Origin: Georgenia sp. TF02-10
Lineage (GTDB): Bacteria; Actinomycetota; Actinomycetes; Actinomycetales; Actinomycetaceae
Length of the DNA: 64,000 nt
Reading direction: 5' to 3'
NCBI RefSeq assembly: GCF_022759505.1
Contig: NZ_CP094289.1
Span: 1,426,001-1,490,000 of the forward strand
Part shown: positions 1 through 7,886 of the stretch, piece after piece
How positions within the stretch are numbered: position 1 is the first letter of the stretch
How the letters are laid out: each line of letters opens with the position of its first letter
The notes under the pieces: generated by a model
Databases searched by the model: none
What the model was told of the DNA's origin: nothing
What the model saw: only the letters and a program-made list of their open reading frames with translations
Translations under genes and position numbers: made by a program

Positions 1-959
1 GCGGACCGGTCGCCGGCGCGGGCCGCCGCCACGGTCGCCGCCCACCAGTCCGCCACGTCCCCCCAGCCCGGGGCGGCGAGCGACCCGCCGAAGTGCTGGA
101 CCGCCAGCCCGGAGGTGAGCACGGCGAACCGGAGCCGCTGCTCCAGGTCCCACCCGGCCAGGGTTCCGGTGACCAGGGCGGCGGCGAAGACGTCGCCTGC
201 CCCGGTCGGGTCCAGCGCCCGGACCTGCAGCGGGCCCACCCGCACCTCCGTCCCGGTCGCGGCGTCCACGGCGAGCGCGCCGTCGCCGCCGAGCGTCACC
301 ACGGCGAGCGGGACGTGCTCGGCGAGGGCCCGCGCCGCCGCCGCCGGGTCCTCGGTGCGGGTGTAGGCCATCGCCTCCACGGCGTTGGGGGTGAAGGCGT
401 GGCAGCCGGCGAGCATCCGCAGCCGCGCCGGGTCCCAGGCCCCGGTGGCGTCCCAGCCGGCGTCCGCGAAGACGAGCGCGCCGTCCGCGGCGAGCGGACG
501 CCACCACTGGGCGTCGGTGCCCGGCTCGCCCAGCTCGGCGACCACGGCCCGGGCCGGCGGCGCGGCCGCGACGAGCTCGGAGACCGGGTCGGGGTCGGGG
601 TGGCCGTGGGTGACCATCGCCCGGTCGCCCTCGACGCCGAGAGAGACGGTCACCGCGGTGTGCCAGTACCGGTACCGGCGCGCGGCCCGCAGGTCCACCC
701 CCTCCTGCCCGCCCAGCACTGTCCAGAGCCAGTCGGCGTAGGCGTCGTCGCCGAACGCGGCGGCCATCCCGGTGCCCAGCCCGAGCCGGGCGGCGGCGAC
801 GGCGAGGTTGGCGCTGCCGCCCGGCGCCGAGCCCATGCCCTGGGCCCACACCTCGGTGCCGGGCCGCGGCGGGTGGGGCAGGCCGGTGAAGACGAGGTCG
901 ACGAAGACCTGCCCGGTGACGAGCAGGTCCAGGCCGGGGGCGGGGGAGACGGCGCTCAC
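1..959 (-). CDS. PfkB-family (ribokinase-like) carbohydrate kinase, C-terminus cut by window edge
   Basis: Cytoplasmic ATP-dependent sugar or nucleoside kinase; the substrate cannot be read from sequence. The reading frame starts at a GTG (959-957) and stays open to base 3, so the stop lies outside the window. About 319 residues are visible. Family hallmarks are the N-terminal glycine-rich substrate segment (GSAPGGSANLAVAAARLG) and the PfkB signature 2 block DPTGAGDVFAAAL, whose Asp is the catalytic base. It is divergent from a GH4 glycosidase, so a role in phosphorylating a sugar released by that enzyme is plausible but inferred. A CAGGAT -10-like element lies seven bases before the GTG, so the transcript may be leaderless. 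Confidence 0.9.
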   Translation of the reverse strand, partial: MSAVSPAPGLDLLVTGQVFVDLVFTGLPHPPRPGTEVWAQGMGSAPGGSANLAVAAARLGLGTGMAAAFGDDAYADWLWTVLGGQEGVDLRAARRYRYWHTAVTVSLGVEGDRAMVTHGHPDPDPVSELVAAAPPARAVVAELGEPGTDAQWWRPLAADGALVFADAGWDATGAWDPARLRMLAGCHAFTPNAVEAMAYTRTEDPAAAARALAEHVPLAVVTLGGDGALAVDAATGTEVRVGPLQVRALDPTGAGDVFAAALVTGTLAGWDLEQRLRFAVLTSGLAVQHFGGSLAAPGWGDVADWWAATVAAARAGDRS

Positions 960-966
960 CCGGGCG

Positions 967-972
967 ATCCTG
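967..972 (-). promoter_or_regulatory. Putative leaderless -10 (CAGGAT) for the PfkB kinase
   Basis: On the reverse strand CAGGAT is followed by seven bases and the GTG start. This matches the spacing seen at many other starts in the window. A second copy of the same element lies at 1008-1013 because of the 41-bp duplication. No convincing -35 is visible. Confidence 0.4.
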
Positions 973-1022
973 CCATCGCACTACGGTGGACGGCACTCAG
1001 CCGGGCGATCCTGCCATCGCAC

Positions 1023-1028
1023 TACGGT
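1023..1028 (+). promoter_or_regulatory. Putative leaderless -10 (TACGGT) for the GH4 gene
   Basis: TACGGT fits the actinobacterial TANNNT -10 and sits seven bases before GTG 1036, so transcription probably begins at or next to the start codon. A duplicate TACGGT lies at 982-987 in the upstream repeat copy. Confidence 0.5.
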
Positions 1029-1035
1029 GGGGCGG

Positions 1036-2391
1036 GTGATGCTCACGATCCTCGGCGGCGGCGGCTTCCGCGTCCCGCTGGTGTACCAGGCCGTGGCCGC
1101 CGCCCGGGGCCGGGTCGACGTCGCCGAGGTGGTGCTGCTCGACGACGACGCCGACCGGCTGGCCACCATGGGGCACGTGCTGGCCCAGCTCGCCGCCGAG
1201 ACCGGCGGCGGGCCGCGGGTGCGGACCACCACCGACCTGGACGCGGCGCTGGCCGGCGCGGACGTGGTCTTCGCCGCCGTCCGGGTGGGCGGCACCGCCG
1301 GCCGGACCCGGGACGAGCGGGTGGCCCTGGCCGAGGGCCTGCTCGGGCAGGAGACCGTCGGCCCGGGCGGGCTGGCCTACGCGCTGCGCACCGTGCCGGT
1401 CGCCGAGCACCTGGCCCGCCGGATCGCCGCCCGCGCGCCGGGGGCGTGGACGATCAACTTCACCAACCCCGCCTCGGTCGTCACCGAGGCGATGGCGGCG
1501 CACCTGGGCGGGCGCGTGGTGGGGATCTGTGACACGCCCATCGCCCTGGTCCGCCGGGCGCTGCGCGCCGTCGGGCTGGACCCGGCCGCGTTCGACCGGG
1601 GGGAGGCGGAGGTGGACTACGCCGGCCTGAACCACCTCGGCTGGCTGCTCGCCCTGCGCGCCGGCGGCCGGGACGTGCTGCCCGGGCTGCTCGCCGACGA
1701 CGCCGCCCTGGCCACGCTGGAGGAGGCCCGCCTGATGGGCGGGGACTGGGTCCGGGCGCTGGGGGCGCTGCCGAACGAGTACCAGTACTACTACGACTTC
1801 ACCCGCGAGGCGGTGGCCGGGATCAGCGCCCAGCGGTCCACCCGGGGGGAGTTCCTCGCCGACCAGCAGGGCCGGTTCTACGCCGCCGCCCGGGCCGAGC
1901 CAGTCCGGGCGCTGCCGCTGTGGCGGTCCGCGCTGGCGGAGCGGGAGGCGACCTACATGGCCACCGAGCGGGCGACGTCGGGGGCGGGCGAGCGGGCCGC
2001 GGCGGACCTGGGCGGGGGGTACCACGAGGTCGCCGTCGACCTGATGGCCGCCCTGCTCGGCGGGGAGCGGCACCGGATGATCCTCGACGTGCCCAACACC
2101 GGCGCCGACGGCCGCCCCGTCCTGGCCGGCCTGCCGGGCGACGCCGTGGTGGAGGTGCCGGTGGAGGTCGACGGCGCCGGCGTGCGGCCGCTGCCGCTGG
2201 CCCGGCAGCTGGACCCGGCCATGCTGGCCCGGGTGCAGACGGTCAAGGCGTGCGAGCGGCTCGTCCTGGACGCCGCCCGCACCGGCTCCCGGACCAGCGC
2301 GTGGCGGGCCTTCGCGGCCCACCCCCTCGTCGACTCCGTCGCCGCGGCACGCCGGCTGGCGGAGGCGGCGCTGGCGGCCCGGGACGGCTGA
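1036..2391 (+). CDS. GH4-family 6-phospho-beta-glucosidase-like glycosidase
   Basis: Family 4 glycoside hydrolases use NAD+ and a divalent metal to cleave (usually 6-phosphorylated) glycosides by an oxidation-elimination mechanism. The 451-residue protein opens with a Rossmann GGGGFRVPL loop (about residues 7-15). It then shows TNPASVVTEA, a metal-ligand-like Cys in GICDTPIA (about C165), the conserved GLNHLGW (about H200), and PNEYQYYYD. Length is normal for the family. GTG 1036 is preferred for its -10 spacing; ATG 1039 directly follows and is the alternative. The divergent PfkB kinase suggests a shared sugar pathway. Exact substrate and anomer preference are unknown. Confidence 0.9.
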   Translation: MMLTILGGGGFRVPLVYQAVAAARGRVDVAEVVLLDDDADRLATMGHVLAQLAAETGGGPRVRTTTDLDAALAGADVVFAAVRVGGTAGRTRDERVALAEGLLGQETVGPGGLAYALRTVPVAEHLARRIAARAPGAWTINFTNPASVVTEAMAAHLGGRVVGICDTPIALVRRALRAVGLDPAAFDRGEAEVDYAGLNHLGWLLALRAGGRDVLPGLLADDAALATLEEARLMGGDWVRALGALPNEYQYYYDFTREAVAGISAQRSTRGEFLADQQGRFYAAARAEPVRALPLWRSALAEREATYMATERATSGAGERAAADLGGGYHEVAVDLMAALLGGERHRMILDVPNTGADGRPVLAGLPGDAVVEVPVEVDGAGVRPLPLARQLDPAMLARVQTVKACERLVLDAARTGSRTSAWRAFAAHPLVDSVAAARRLAEAALAARDG

Positions 2392-2400
2392 TCCGACGGT

Positions 2401-2700
2401 CGCCGGGTGACCCGTGCCTCGGCGGTGGTCCGGGTACGCGTCTACGGCAACTGATGCCTGGTCCGCGTCGAACGGCACGATCTCGATGCCCGGGTCGCGC
2501 ATCAGGGCGTCCAGGTCTCCGCGCTGCTGGGCGAGCCCCAACCTCGAGCCGATGACGACCCGGCACTCGACCTACGTGGCCGCAGAGATCCGCGCGGATC
2601 GAGCTCCGGCCAGCAAATGTGCCAGCGCTTCTGCCTCCGGCACGCCGGCGAGGATCGTGACGAGCGCAGAGAGGTGTCGACGACATGCCGGCCGTCGTCG
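2401..2700 (-). pseudogene. vapC: Degenerate VapC-like PIN-domain toxin
   Basis: Read on the reverse strand, the segment gives a recognisable VapC in pieces: VVDTS (near 2684-2671, the first PIN aspartate), then after a frameshift ALVTILAGVPEAEALAHLLAGA and RISAAT. A TAG stop follows where a coding residue is expected, then VECRVVIGSR, GDLDALMRDPGIEIVPFDAD and GTGHPA. The usual LNFGDCF block with the later acidic residues is missing, so the 3' end is truncated. PIN toxins are Mg-dependent RNases paired with an antitoxin; no antitoxin is visible. Frameshift, stop and truncation together make this a dead gene. Confidence 0.75.
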
Positions 2701-2702
2701 TA

Positions 2703-2861
2703 ACGGTCGTCGTCGGAGCTGAGCAAGCGCCCGACGGTCCGCTGGTGTCAGGAACAGGCTCCAGGAGGGCGGCGGCCACCCGAGATGCCCTGCTCCCTGC
2801 CCTCATGTCCGGCAAGCTCCGCGTCCGTGACGCCGAGCGAGCGGTCGAGGCACTCGCGTGA
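2703..2861 (+). pseudogene. hsdS: C-terminal remnant of type I restriction specificity subunit HsdS
   Basis: The frame ending at TGA 2859-2861 reads TRDALLPALMSGKLRVRDAE followed by RAVEALA. This is the typical tail of HsdS subunits (RDALLPxLMSGxLRV...). Nothing of the two target-recognition domains or of hsdM/hsdR is present nearby. Only about the last 30 residues are recognisable; upstream codons in the same frame are not clearly homologous. It is best read as the breakpoint scar of a lost restriction-modification locus. Confidence 0.65.
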
Positions 2862-2936
2862 GCCCACCGGCCGAGTTTCTCGATAGTTGTGCACTGCCCT
2901 GGCAGGCAAGGGTGACGCAAAACTTGGAGGAAACCC

Positions 2937-3131
2937 GCCCAGGGCTCGGACACTGAGGCGTCGGACCTCGACCTCCTTGTGGAGTTCGAACCCGGCGCCG
3001 ACCTGTTCAACGTCGTCGCACTCGAGCAGCGGCTCGGCGATCTTCTCGGCTGCCGGGTCGACGTCGTGCCGCGCTCGTCCTCCGGAGGTGCGGCCAGGCA
3101 CGCCCGCCGCGACGCCGTCCCGCTGCCGTGA
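2937..3131 (+). pseudogene. mntA: N-terminally truncated MntA-like minimal nucleotidyltransferase
   Basis: The frame ending at TGA 3129-3131 reads TEASDLDLLVEFEPGADLF, a leucine-rich stretch and LGCRVDVV, which is the middle and end of an MNT-domain protein. The DxD catalytic pair (SDLDLL) survives. The upstream helix with the essential GS motif has no counterpart, and the frame is closed by TGA at 2913, so no normal start remains. In intact type VII systems MntA is the antitoxin that AMPylates the partner HEPN toxin. The stop overlaps the start of the hepT-like gene, the usual operon arrangement. Confidence 0.7.
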
Positions 3132-3481
3132 ACCGGCAACGCTCGTCGCCCGACGAGGTGGCCGACGCGCTCCGGACGGCGCTGGCCCAGTGCCGGTACA
3201 TCACCTCTTTCGGCCGGACCGGCTTCCTGGGGGACGGGCTCGAGGCGCAGGTCCTCCGCCTCGCCGGCGAGCGGCTGATCATCACGGTCCAGTCCGCCCT
3301 CGATGACCTGCCCGCGGCCTTCCTGGGCCAGAACGACGACCTCCCGTTCGCCCTCGTCCGCGGCATGCGTGACCGGCTCGCCCTCGGTCATGGGGACGTC
3401 GACGCGGAGATCGTCTGGGCGACCATCGCCGGACGGCTGCCCGAGCTCGTCGCGCAGGTGCTTGACCGCCTCGGTCGCTGA
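3128..3481 (+). CDS. hepT: HepT-like HEPN-domain protein with altered RNase motif
   Basis: A 117-residue DUF86/HepT-like protein from GTG 3128, overlapping the mntA remnant by four bases. HepT toxins are HEPN RNases whose active site is Arg-X4-His followed by Gly-Tyr. Here the corresponding block reads RGMRDRLALGHGDVDAEIVW. By position, the canonical HGY is replaced by LGH, although an Arg-X4-His spacing reappears one register later. The frame itself is intact. With its antitoxin broken, a non-toxic decaying relic is the simplest reading; activity of the shifted motif cannot be excluded. Confidence 0.65.
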   Translation: MNRQRSSPDEVADALRTALAQCRYITSFGRTGFLGDGLEAQVLRLAGERLIITVQSALDDLPAAFLGQNDDLPFALVRGMRDRLALGHGDVDAEIVWATIAGRLPELVAQVLDRLGR

Positions 3482-3565
3482 GTCATCCTCGTGCGGCGCT
3501 GACCCGGCTGCGAGAAGGTGGGACAGCACCGGCGCACCGGGCGCCCGGCGACGATGGAGGTCACG

Positions 3566-3955
3566 ATGCCCGTCCACCTGTGGTCTCGCGAGGCCGAGCC
3601 GGAGAGGTCGCACGAGTTCCGGCGCGTGCTGTGGACCGGTGAGCACAGCCAGCTGGTGGTCATGACCATCCCGCCCGGCGACGAGATCGGTGAGGAGACC
3701 CACCCCGACAACGACCAGATCCGCTCCTTCGTCTCGGGCGCGGGGAAGGCGGTGGTCGACGGCGAGGAGCAGTTTGTCGCGCCCGGGGACATCGTCGCCG
3801 TCCCGGCCGGCGCCCGGCACAACGTCGTCAACGTCGGGCCCGGCCCGCTGGTGCTGTACGCGATCTGCTCCCCGCCCCGCCACGCCGAGGGCACCGTGCA
3901 CGGCACCCGGGAGGAGGCGGCGACGGCCGCTGCCCTCGGCGACGACGCCTCGTAG
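3566..3955 (+). CDS. Single-domain cupin protein
   Basis: A 129-residue conserved beta-barrel (cupin 2) protein. The start at ATG 3566 is chosen because GGAGG (3556-3560) stands five bases upstream; ATG 3554 also lies in frame. Cupin motif 1 is seen around IPPGDEIGEETHPDNDQ and motif 2 around PGDIVAVPAGARHNVVN. The first motif is atypical: HPD replaces HxH and Gln stands near the usual Glu, so metal ligation may differ. Enzymatic role is unknown. Confidence 0.75.
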   Translation: MPVHLWSREAEPERSHEFRRVLWTGEHSQLVVMTIPPGDEIGEETHPDNDQIRSFVSGAGKAVVDGEEQFVAPGDIVAVPAGARHNVVNVGPGPLVLYAICSPPRHAEGTVHGTREEAATAAALGDDAS

Positions 3956-4104
3956 CGGTCGCCCGACGGCTTAGTGGCCGCCCGACGGCCGCCGCCCCCG
4001 GACGGCCGCAACCGTCGTCCAGGGGTGGCCCGTCCGGCACGAGCGACGGTGGTCCCGCCGGGCCGGCCCGTGCCGCCGGTCGGCCCGGCTGGAAGGATGG
4101 ACGC
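3956..4104. other. Intergenic region before the F420 genes
   Basis: 149 bp containing repeated cgcccgacgg-type words and no gene. An AAGGAT element at 4093-4098 lies six bases before ATG 4105 and could be a leaderless -10; the overlapping GGAAGGA could instead act as a ribosome site. Confidence 0.4.
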
Positions 4105-5103
4105 ATGAGTCTGACCATCGGCTACGCCGCAGCCCTCGAGCAGTTCCACCCCCGCGACGCGGTCCGCTACGCCGAGCAGGCCGAGCACCACGGCTTCTCC
4201 GGCGTCATGGCCGCCGACCACTTCCAGCCCTGGACCCCGACCCAGGGGCAGGCGGCCTTCGTGTGGAACGTGCTCAGCGCCGTCGCCGAGCGCACCACCG
4301 GCGACCTCGGGCCGGGGGTGACGGCGCCGACGTTCCGGTACCACCCGGCGGTGGTGGCCCAGGCCAGCGCCACGCTCGCGGCCATGTATCCCGGCCGGCA
4401 CTGGCTCGGGCTCGGCTCCGGGGAGGCGCTCAACGAGCATGTCACCGGGCAGTACTGGCCCGAGGCCCCGGAGCGGATCAACCGGATGTTCGAGGCCATC
4501 GAGATCATCCGCAAGCTCTTCACCGCCTCCCTGGCGGGCAAGGACGCCAAGCACGCCGGCACGTACTTCAGGCTGGAGTCCACCCGGCTGTGGACCATGC
4601 CCGAGCAGGCCCCGCCGATCCTGGTCGCCACCGGCGGCCCGGTCACCGCGCGCCGGGCCGGCAAGCACGCCGACGGGCTGATCACCGTCGGCGCGCCACG
4701 GGAGAAGATCGCCGGGCTGTTCGAGAAGTTCGACGCCGGCGCGCGGGAGGCCGGCAAGGACCCCGGCACCATGCCCAAGGTGCTCCAGCTGCACCTGTCC
4801 TGGGCGCCGACCGACGAGGAGGCGCTGGCCAACGCGCTGACCGAGTGGCCCAACGGGGGGATGAAGTTCCCCAAGGCGGACATCCGCTCCCCGTTCGACT
4901 TCGCCGCGATGGCCCGGCTCGTCGGGGCCGAGGACTTCGCCGGGCGGATGGTGATCTCGGCCGACCCGGACGAGCACCGCGCCGAGATCCAGCGCTACGT
5001 CGACCTCGGATTCGACCGGATCTACCTGCACAACGTCGGCCGCAACCAGGAGGAGTGGCTCGAGGTCTTCGGCCGCGACGTCCTGCCCAAGCTGGCCCGG
5101 TGA
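4105..5103 (+). CDS. F420-dependent LLM-class oxidoreductase, glucose-6-phosphate dehydrogenase-like family
   Basis: A 332-residue (beta/alpha)8 luciferase-like protein expected to use coenzyme F420 for hydride transfer. It resembles the TIGR03557 type (F420 oxidoreductase, G6PDH family): an N-terminal [24 protein letters not shown], the [12 protein letters not shown] segment, and [20 protein letters not shown]. The substrate is not predictable; authentic F420-dependent G6PDH (Fgd) is a relative, not an assignment. It overlaps cofE by four bases, so enzyme and cofactor-maturation gene are translated together, which supports F420 use. Confidence 0.85.
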   Translation: MSLTIGYAAALEQFHPRDAVRYAEQAEHHGFSGVMAADHFQPWTPTQGQAAFVWNVLSAVAERTTGDLGPGVTAPTFRYHPAVVAQASATLAAMYPGRHWLGLGSGEALNEHVTGQYWPEAPERINRMFEAIEIIRKLFTASLAGKDAKHAGTYFRLESTRLWTMPEQAPPILVATGGPVTARRAGKHADGLITVGAPREKIAGLFEKFDAGAREAGKDPGTMPKVLQLHLSWAPTDEEALANALTEWPNGGMKFPKADIRSPFDFAAMARLVGAEDFAGRMVISADPDEHRAEIQRYVDLGFDRIYLHNVGRNQEEWLEVFGRDVLPKLAR

Positions 5104-5912
5104 GCGAGGCTCCGACCGGGCCCGGGCCGGTGCCGGGCGGTCCGACCGCGCCCGCCGCCCTGCTCCTTGCCCAGGCCCCCGACGGCGTCCCGCGGATCAC
5201 CAGCGGCGCCGACCTCGCCGCCCTGCTCACCCCCGCCCTCGCCGCGCTGGCCTGGCCGGACGGCTCGACGGGCCTGGCCGAGGGTGACGTCGTCGTCGTC
5301 GCCTCCAAGGTCGTCGCGAAGGCCGAGGGCCGCCTGGTGGCGGCCCGGGACGCCGCCGAGCGGGACCGGGTGATCGCCGGGGAGACGGTGCGGGTGGTCG
5401 CCGAGCGGCCGCACCCGGACGGGTCGGTGCTGCGGATCGTGGAGAACCGGCAGGGCCTGGTGATGGCGGCCGCGGGGGTGGACGCCTCCGACGTGCCCGC
5501 TGGCACCGCCCTCCTGCTGCCGGAGGACCCGGACGCCTCCGCCCGCCGGCTGCGCCGCGGCCTGCACGCCCGGCTCGGCGTGCGGCCCGGGGTGCTGGTC
5601 ACCGACACCGCCGGCCGGCCCTGGCGGCGCGGGGTGGTGGACATGGCCATCGGCGCCGCCGGCGTGCGCCTGCTCGCCGACCACCGCGGCCGGCGCGACG
5701 CCTACGGGCGGGCGCTGCAGACCACCGTGGTCAGCCTCGCGGACGAGATCGCCGCGGCGGCGGACCTGGTCAAGGGAAAGGTCGCCGGCCGGCCGGTCGC
5801 CGTGGTGCGCGGCATGGGGCAGGCGGTGAGCGCCGAGGACGGCGACGGCGCCCGGGAGCTCATCCGACCGCCCGAGGAGGACCTGTTCCGCCGGGGGACG
5901 CCGACGGGCTGA
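5100..5912 (+). CDS. cofE: Coenzyme F420-0:L-glutamate ligase
   Basis: CofE adds glutamate(s) to F420-0 in a GTP- and metal-dependent reaction, giving the tailed cofactor. The protein has 270 residues from GTG 5100. Matching blocks are [38 protein letters not shown], and [19 protein letters not shown]. Only the ligase domain is present; the C-terminal nitroreductase-like domain of mycobacterial FbiB is missing. No cofC, cofD or cofGH/fbiC gene occurs in the window. Its overlap with the LLM oxidoreductase and nearness to an importer of the F420-0 type suggest a salvage role. Confidence 0.88.
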   Translation: MSEAPTGPGPVPGGPTAPAALLLAQAPDGVPRITSGADLAALLTPALAALAWPDGSTGLAEGDVVVVASKVVAKAEGRLVAARDAAERDRVIAGETVRVVAERPHPDGSVLRIVENRQGLVMAAAGVDASDVPAGTALLLPEDPDASARRLRRGLHARLGVRPGVLVTDTAGRPWRRGVVDMAIGAAGVRLLADHRGRRDAYGRALQTTVVSLADEIAAAADLVKGKVAGRPVAVVRGMGQAVSAEDGDGARELIRPPEEDLFRRGTPTG

Positions 5913-5968
5913 GGATGGCAACGACGAACGCCTGCGACCCGCTTGCTGGGGCGGTTCCGCCGGCGGCG

Positions 5969-7024
5969 CTACTCGGTGGCGGCGCCGGCGCCGGGGCAGA
6001 CGTCGTCTCCGCAGGGCGGCAGCGTGTCGGTGAACTGGGACTCGACCACGAGGTCGTACTCCTCGACGACGTCGGGTGCTCCGGGAAGGTCGTTCGGGTA
6101 GATCGTGTCCGTCTCGAGGACCTTTCCCGTGGTGGGGTCGAGGATCATGATCACCTCGATCTCGACGCTCTCGCCCTCGTCCTCCTCGAAGCGAGAGGCG
6201 CCGAAGGCGACTCCGTCGCGGCCCTCGCGGTCGGTGACCTGACCGTACGAGGTGACGTCTGGCGCGAGCGCGATCGCGTCGAGGAACGTAGCCCGGCCTT
6301 CGCTGCCGAGCAGGTTTGCCTCGTATTGGTAGTCGCTGATGAGGTAGTGACCGGGGAACCGCTGGTGCTGCTCGTTGGTCAGCACCCGAAGGTCGTAGAG
6401 GGCCTGGGGCGTGTCGGCCACATCAGCCTGGCCGAGGTCCACCTCGCCGGCCGGGATGGCCGCGTCGACGATGGCTTCACCATTCATGAGATACAGCTGT
6501 CCGCCGGAGCGGTCTGTCGTGTCGAACCAGAAGTACACGTGATCCTCGCGAGGCTCGAGCCTGTCGATCTCCCAGTACTCGGGCGACACCTCGACCTCGT
6601 GCGCCATATAGCCGACGTAGTGCCGTCGCTCGAAGTAGTACCGGCCGGTCTCCTCGGCTGCCGAGGAGCCGCGCAGCTGCTGCGCGAGCTGCTGGAGCTC
6701 ACTGGTCCCGTCGACGCCGCCCGGCTGCGAGTAGCCCAGCATCGGGATTGCGGCAGCCGGCGCCGCGGTCCCCGCGTCACCAAGGACGTTCGGCAGCACC
6801 CCGACCATGCCGAGCACCATCACCGCGGCCGCCCCCACCACGGCGACCCGTCGGCGTGTGCGTCGGATCGGCGTGCCCTGCGCGGTCGCCCGTTCCTGCT
6901 CGAGCCGGTCGTGCTCGAGCACCCACCGCCGGGTCTGCTCGATGATCGCCGGGCTGGTCGGGACCTTCTGGCTGGCGGGGTCGAGCACGGCGAGCTGGCG
7001 GAGGGTTGGGCTGTCGGTGGTCAT
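5969..7024 (-). CDS. Putative membrane-anchored anti-sigma factor / CU044_5270-type protein
   Basis: A 351-residue protein with a cytoplasmic N-terminus of about 58 residues, one transmembrane helix (about residues 59-81, VAVVGAAAVMVLGMVGVL) and a large outward-facing C-terminal domain. The topology and the ATGA overlap with the upstream ECF sigma gene indicate an anti-sigma or sensor role. No ZAS zinc motif (HxxxCxxC) is visible, so it is not a classical zinc anti-sigma factor. The family name is by resemblance to proteins commonly found beside actinobacterial ECF sigma genes; function is inferred from context. Confidence 0.65.
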   Translation of the reverse strand: MTTDSPTLRQLAVLDPASQKVPTSPAIIEQTRRWVLEHDRLEQERATAQGTPIRRTRRRVAVVGAAAVMVLGMVGVLPNVLGDAGTAAPAAAIPMLGYSQPGGVDGTSELQQLAQQLRGSSAAEETGRYYFERRHYVGYMAHEVEVSPEYWEIDRLEPREDHVYFWFDTTDRSGGQLYLMNGEAIVDAAIPAGEVDLGQADVADTPQALYDLRVLTNEQHQRFPGHYLISDYQYEANLLGSEGRATFLDAIALAPDVTSYGQVTDREGRDGVAFGASRFEEDEGESVEIEVIMILDPTTGKVLETDTIYPNDLPGAPDVVEEYDLVVESQFTDTLPPCGDDVCPGAGAATE

Positions 7025-7554
7025 GAGAGGGCTCCCTCGGTGATCGGACGTGCGGGCCAGGCCTCGACGGCCGGAAGCCGGTCCAGGACGTGCAGCAGGT
7101 GGCGCCGGGCTCTCATGAGCCGCATCCGGAAGGTCCCGGCCCGGCAGCCGAGCACGGCGGCCGCATCAGCGACGGAGAGGCCGTCCCAGGCGATGAGGGT
7201 GAGCACCTCTCGTTCGCCGGGGGTGAGCCTGCCCCAGGCGCGGACCAGGTCGGTGCGGGTGGCGACATCGCTGGCGAGCTCGTCGGCCTGGGCCGGTGGC
7301 TCGGCGGCGAGCCGCAGGTGCAGGGCGTGCCAGCGTCCGGAGGAACGTGCGCTGCGGAGCATCACGTTGCGGGCGATGCCGAACAGCCACGGTCTCGGGT
7401 CGGCGGGAAGATCGTCCAGGCGGCGCCATGCCACGAGGAACGTCTCGGCGACGACGTCCTCGACCTGGGCCGGCGGGGTGCGGCGGTAGACGAACCTCTC
7501 GAGGTCGGCCCGATGCGCCTGGTAGAGACGATCGAACCGTTCTTCGTCGGACAT
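7021..7554 (-). CDS. ECF-subfamily RNA polymerase sigma factor
   Basis: A 177-residue sigma-70 protein. Region 2 is seen in YQAHRADLERFVYRRTP through RPWLFGIARNVML. Region 4 helix-turn-helix is GEREVLTLIAWDGLSVADAA and AVLGCRAGTFRMRLMRARR. The start at ATG 7554 gives the standard N-terminus MSDEERFDRLY, with an AGGTGG-type ribosome site just upstream. The frame stays open a further 45 codons upstream, but those look non-coding. It is transcribed with the putative anti-sigma gene (ATGA overlap). The regulon is unknown; its position between cofE and the importer may be incidental. Confidence 0.88.
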   Translation of the reverse strand: MSDEERFDRLYQAHRADLERFVYRRTPPAQVEDVVAETFLVAWRRLDDLPADPRPWLFGIARNVMLRSARSSGRWHALHLRLAAEPPAQADELASDVATRTDLVRAWGRLTPGEREVLTLIAWDGLSVADAAAVLGCRAGTFRMRLMRARRHLLHVLDRLPAVEAWPARPITEGALS

Positions 7555-7886
7555 CGGCGACCACCTCGCGCTCGGGGACGAAACCCTGCTGTCACCCCGT
7601 ACATCCCCGGCAGGTGCTCGTCCGTCACGGGGCATCTTGCGCGTTCGGTCACCGCCGGGCTTGATTCTGCCGGAACCGGCACGGTCCACAGCGGTCTTGG
7701 TCAGCTTCCGGCGTCAGCTCCAGTCCAGTGGCGTACTTGGGCCGGTTGTTCGTGCTGAGCACGGTCGGTGCGCTGGCCAGGGCCTGCCCCGCCGCGCGGG
7801 CGGCACGCCTCACCCCGGCCAGCGCCCTGCGCTGCTGGACGGCCGCAGCGGGGGGCGGTCGCGGGTCGCGGGGCGGGCGGCCCGGG
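7555..7886. other. 332-bp intergenic stretch between the sigma gene and the ABC operon end
   Basis: Less GC-rich than its surroundings (notably 7600-7770). It must hold the sigma promoter (reverse strand) and the terminator of the ABC operon. I could not identify either with confidence, and no protein family is recognisable in any frame. Confidence 0.5.

Larger units (their letters stand above)
951..1032. repeat. 41-bp tandem duplication covering a divergent promoter
   Basis: Two head-to-tail copies (951-991 and 992-1032) with an identical 29-bp core at 961-989 and 1002-1030 and only a few differences elsewhere. The first copy contains the GTG start of the kinase, and the second ends four bases before the GTG of the glycosidase. 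Each copy carries a reverse-strand CAGGAT and a forward-strand TACGGT, so both -10 elements of the divergent pair are doubled. Confidence 0.9.

Noticed and set aside
93-2541. Long open frames overlapping the PfkB and GH4 genes on the opposite strand or in other frames
   Set aside because: They are Arg/Gly/Pro-rich shadow translations of 75% GC DNA, without family motifs. The same holds for many long antisense frames across the window.
5100-5912. cofE considered as bifunctional fbiB
   Set aside because: The protein ends after the ligase domain at 270 residues; the nitroreductase-like domain is absent.
7640-7770. Short reverse-strand frame in the lower-GC stretch beside the ABC operon
   Set aside because: It has no start with a ribosome site and no recognised motif; possible transposase resemblance was too weak to claim.
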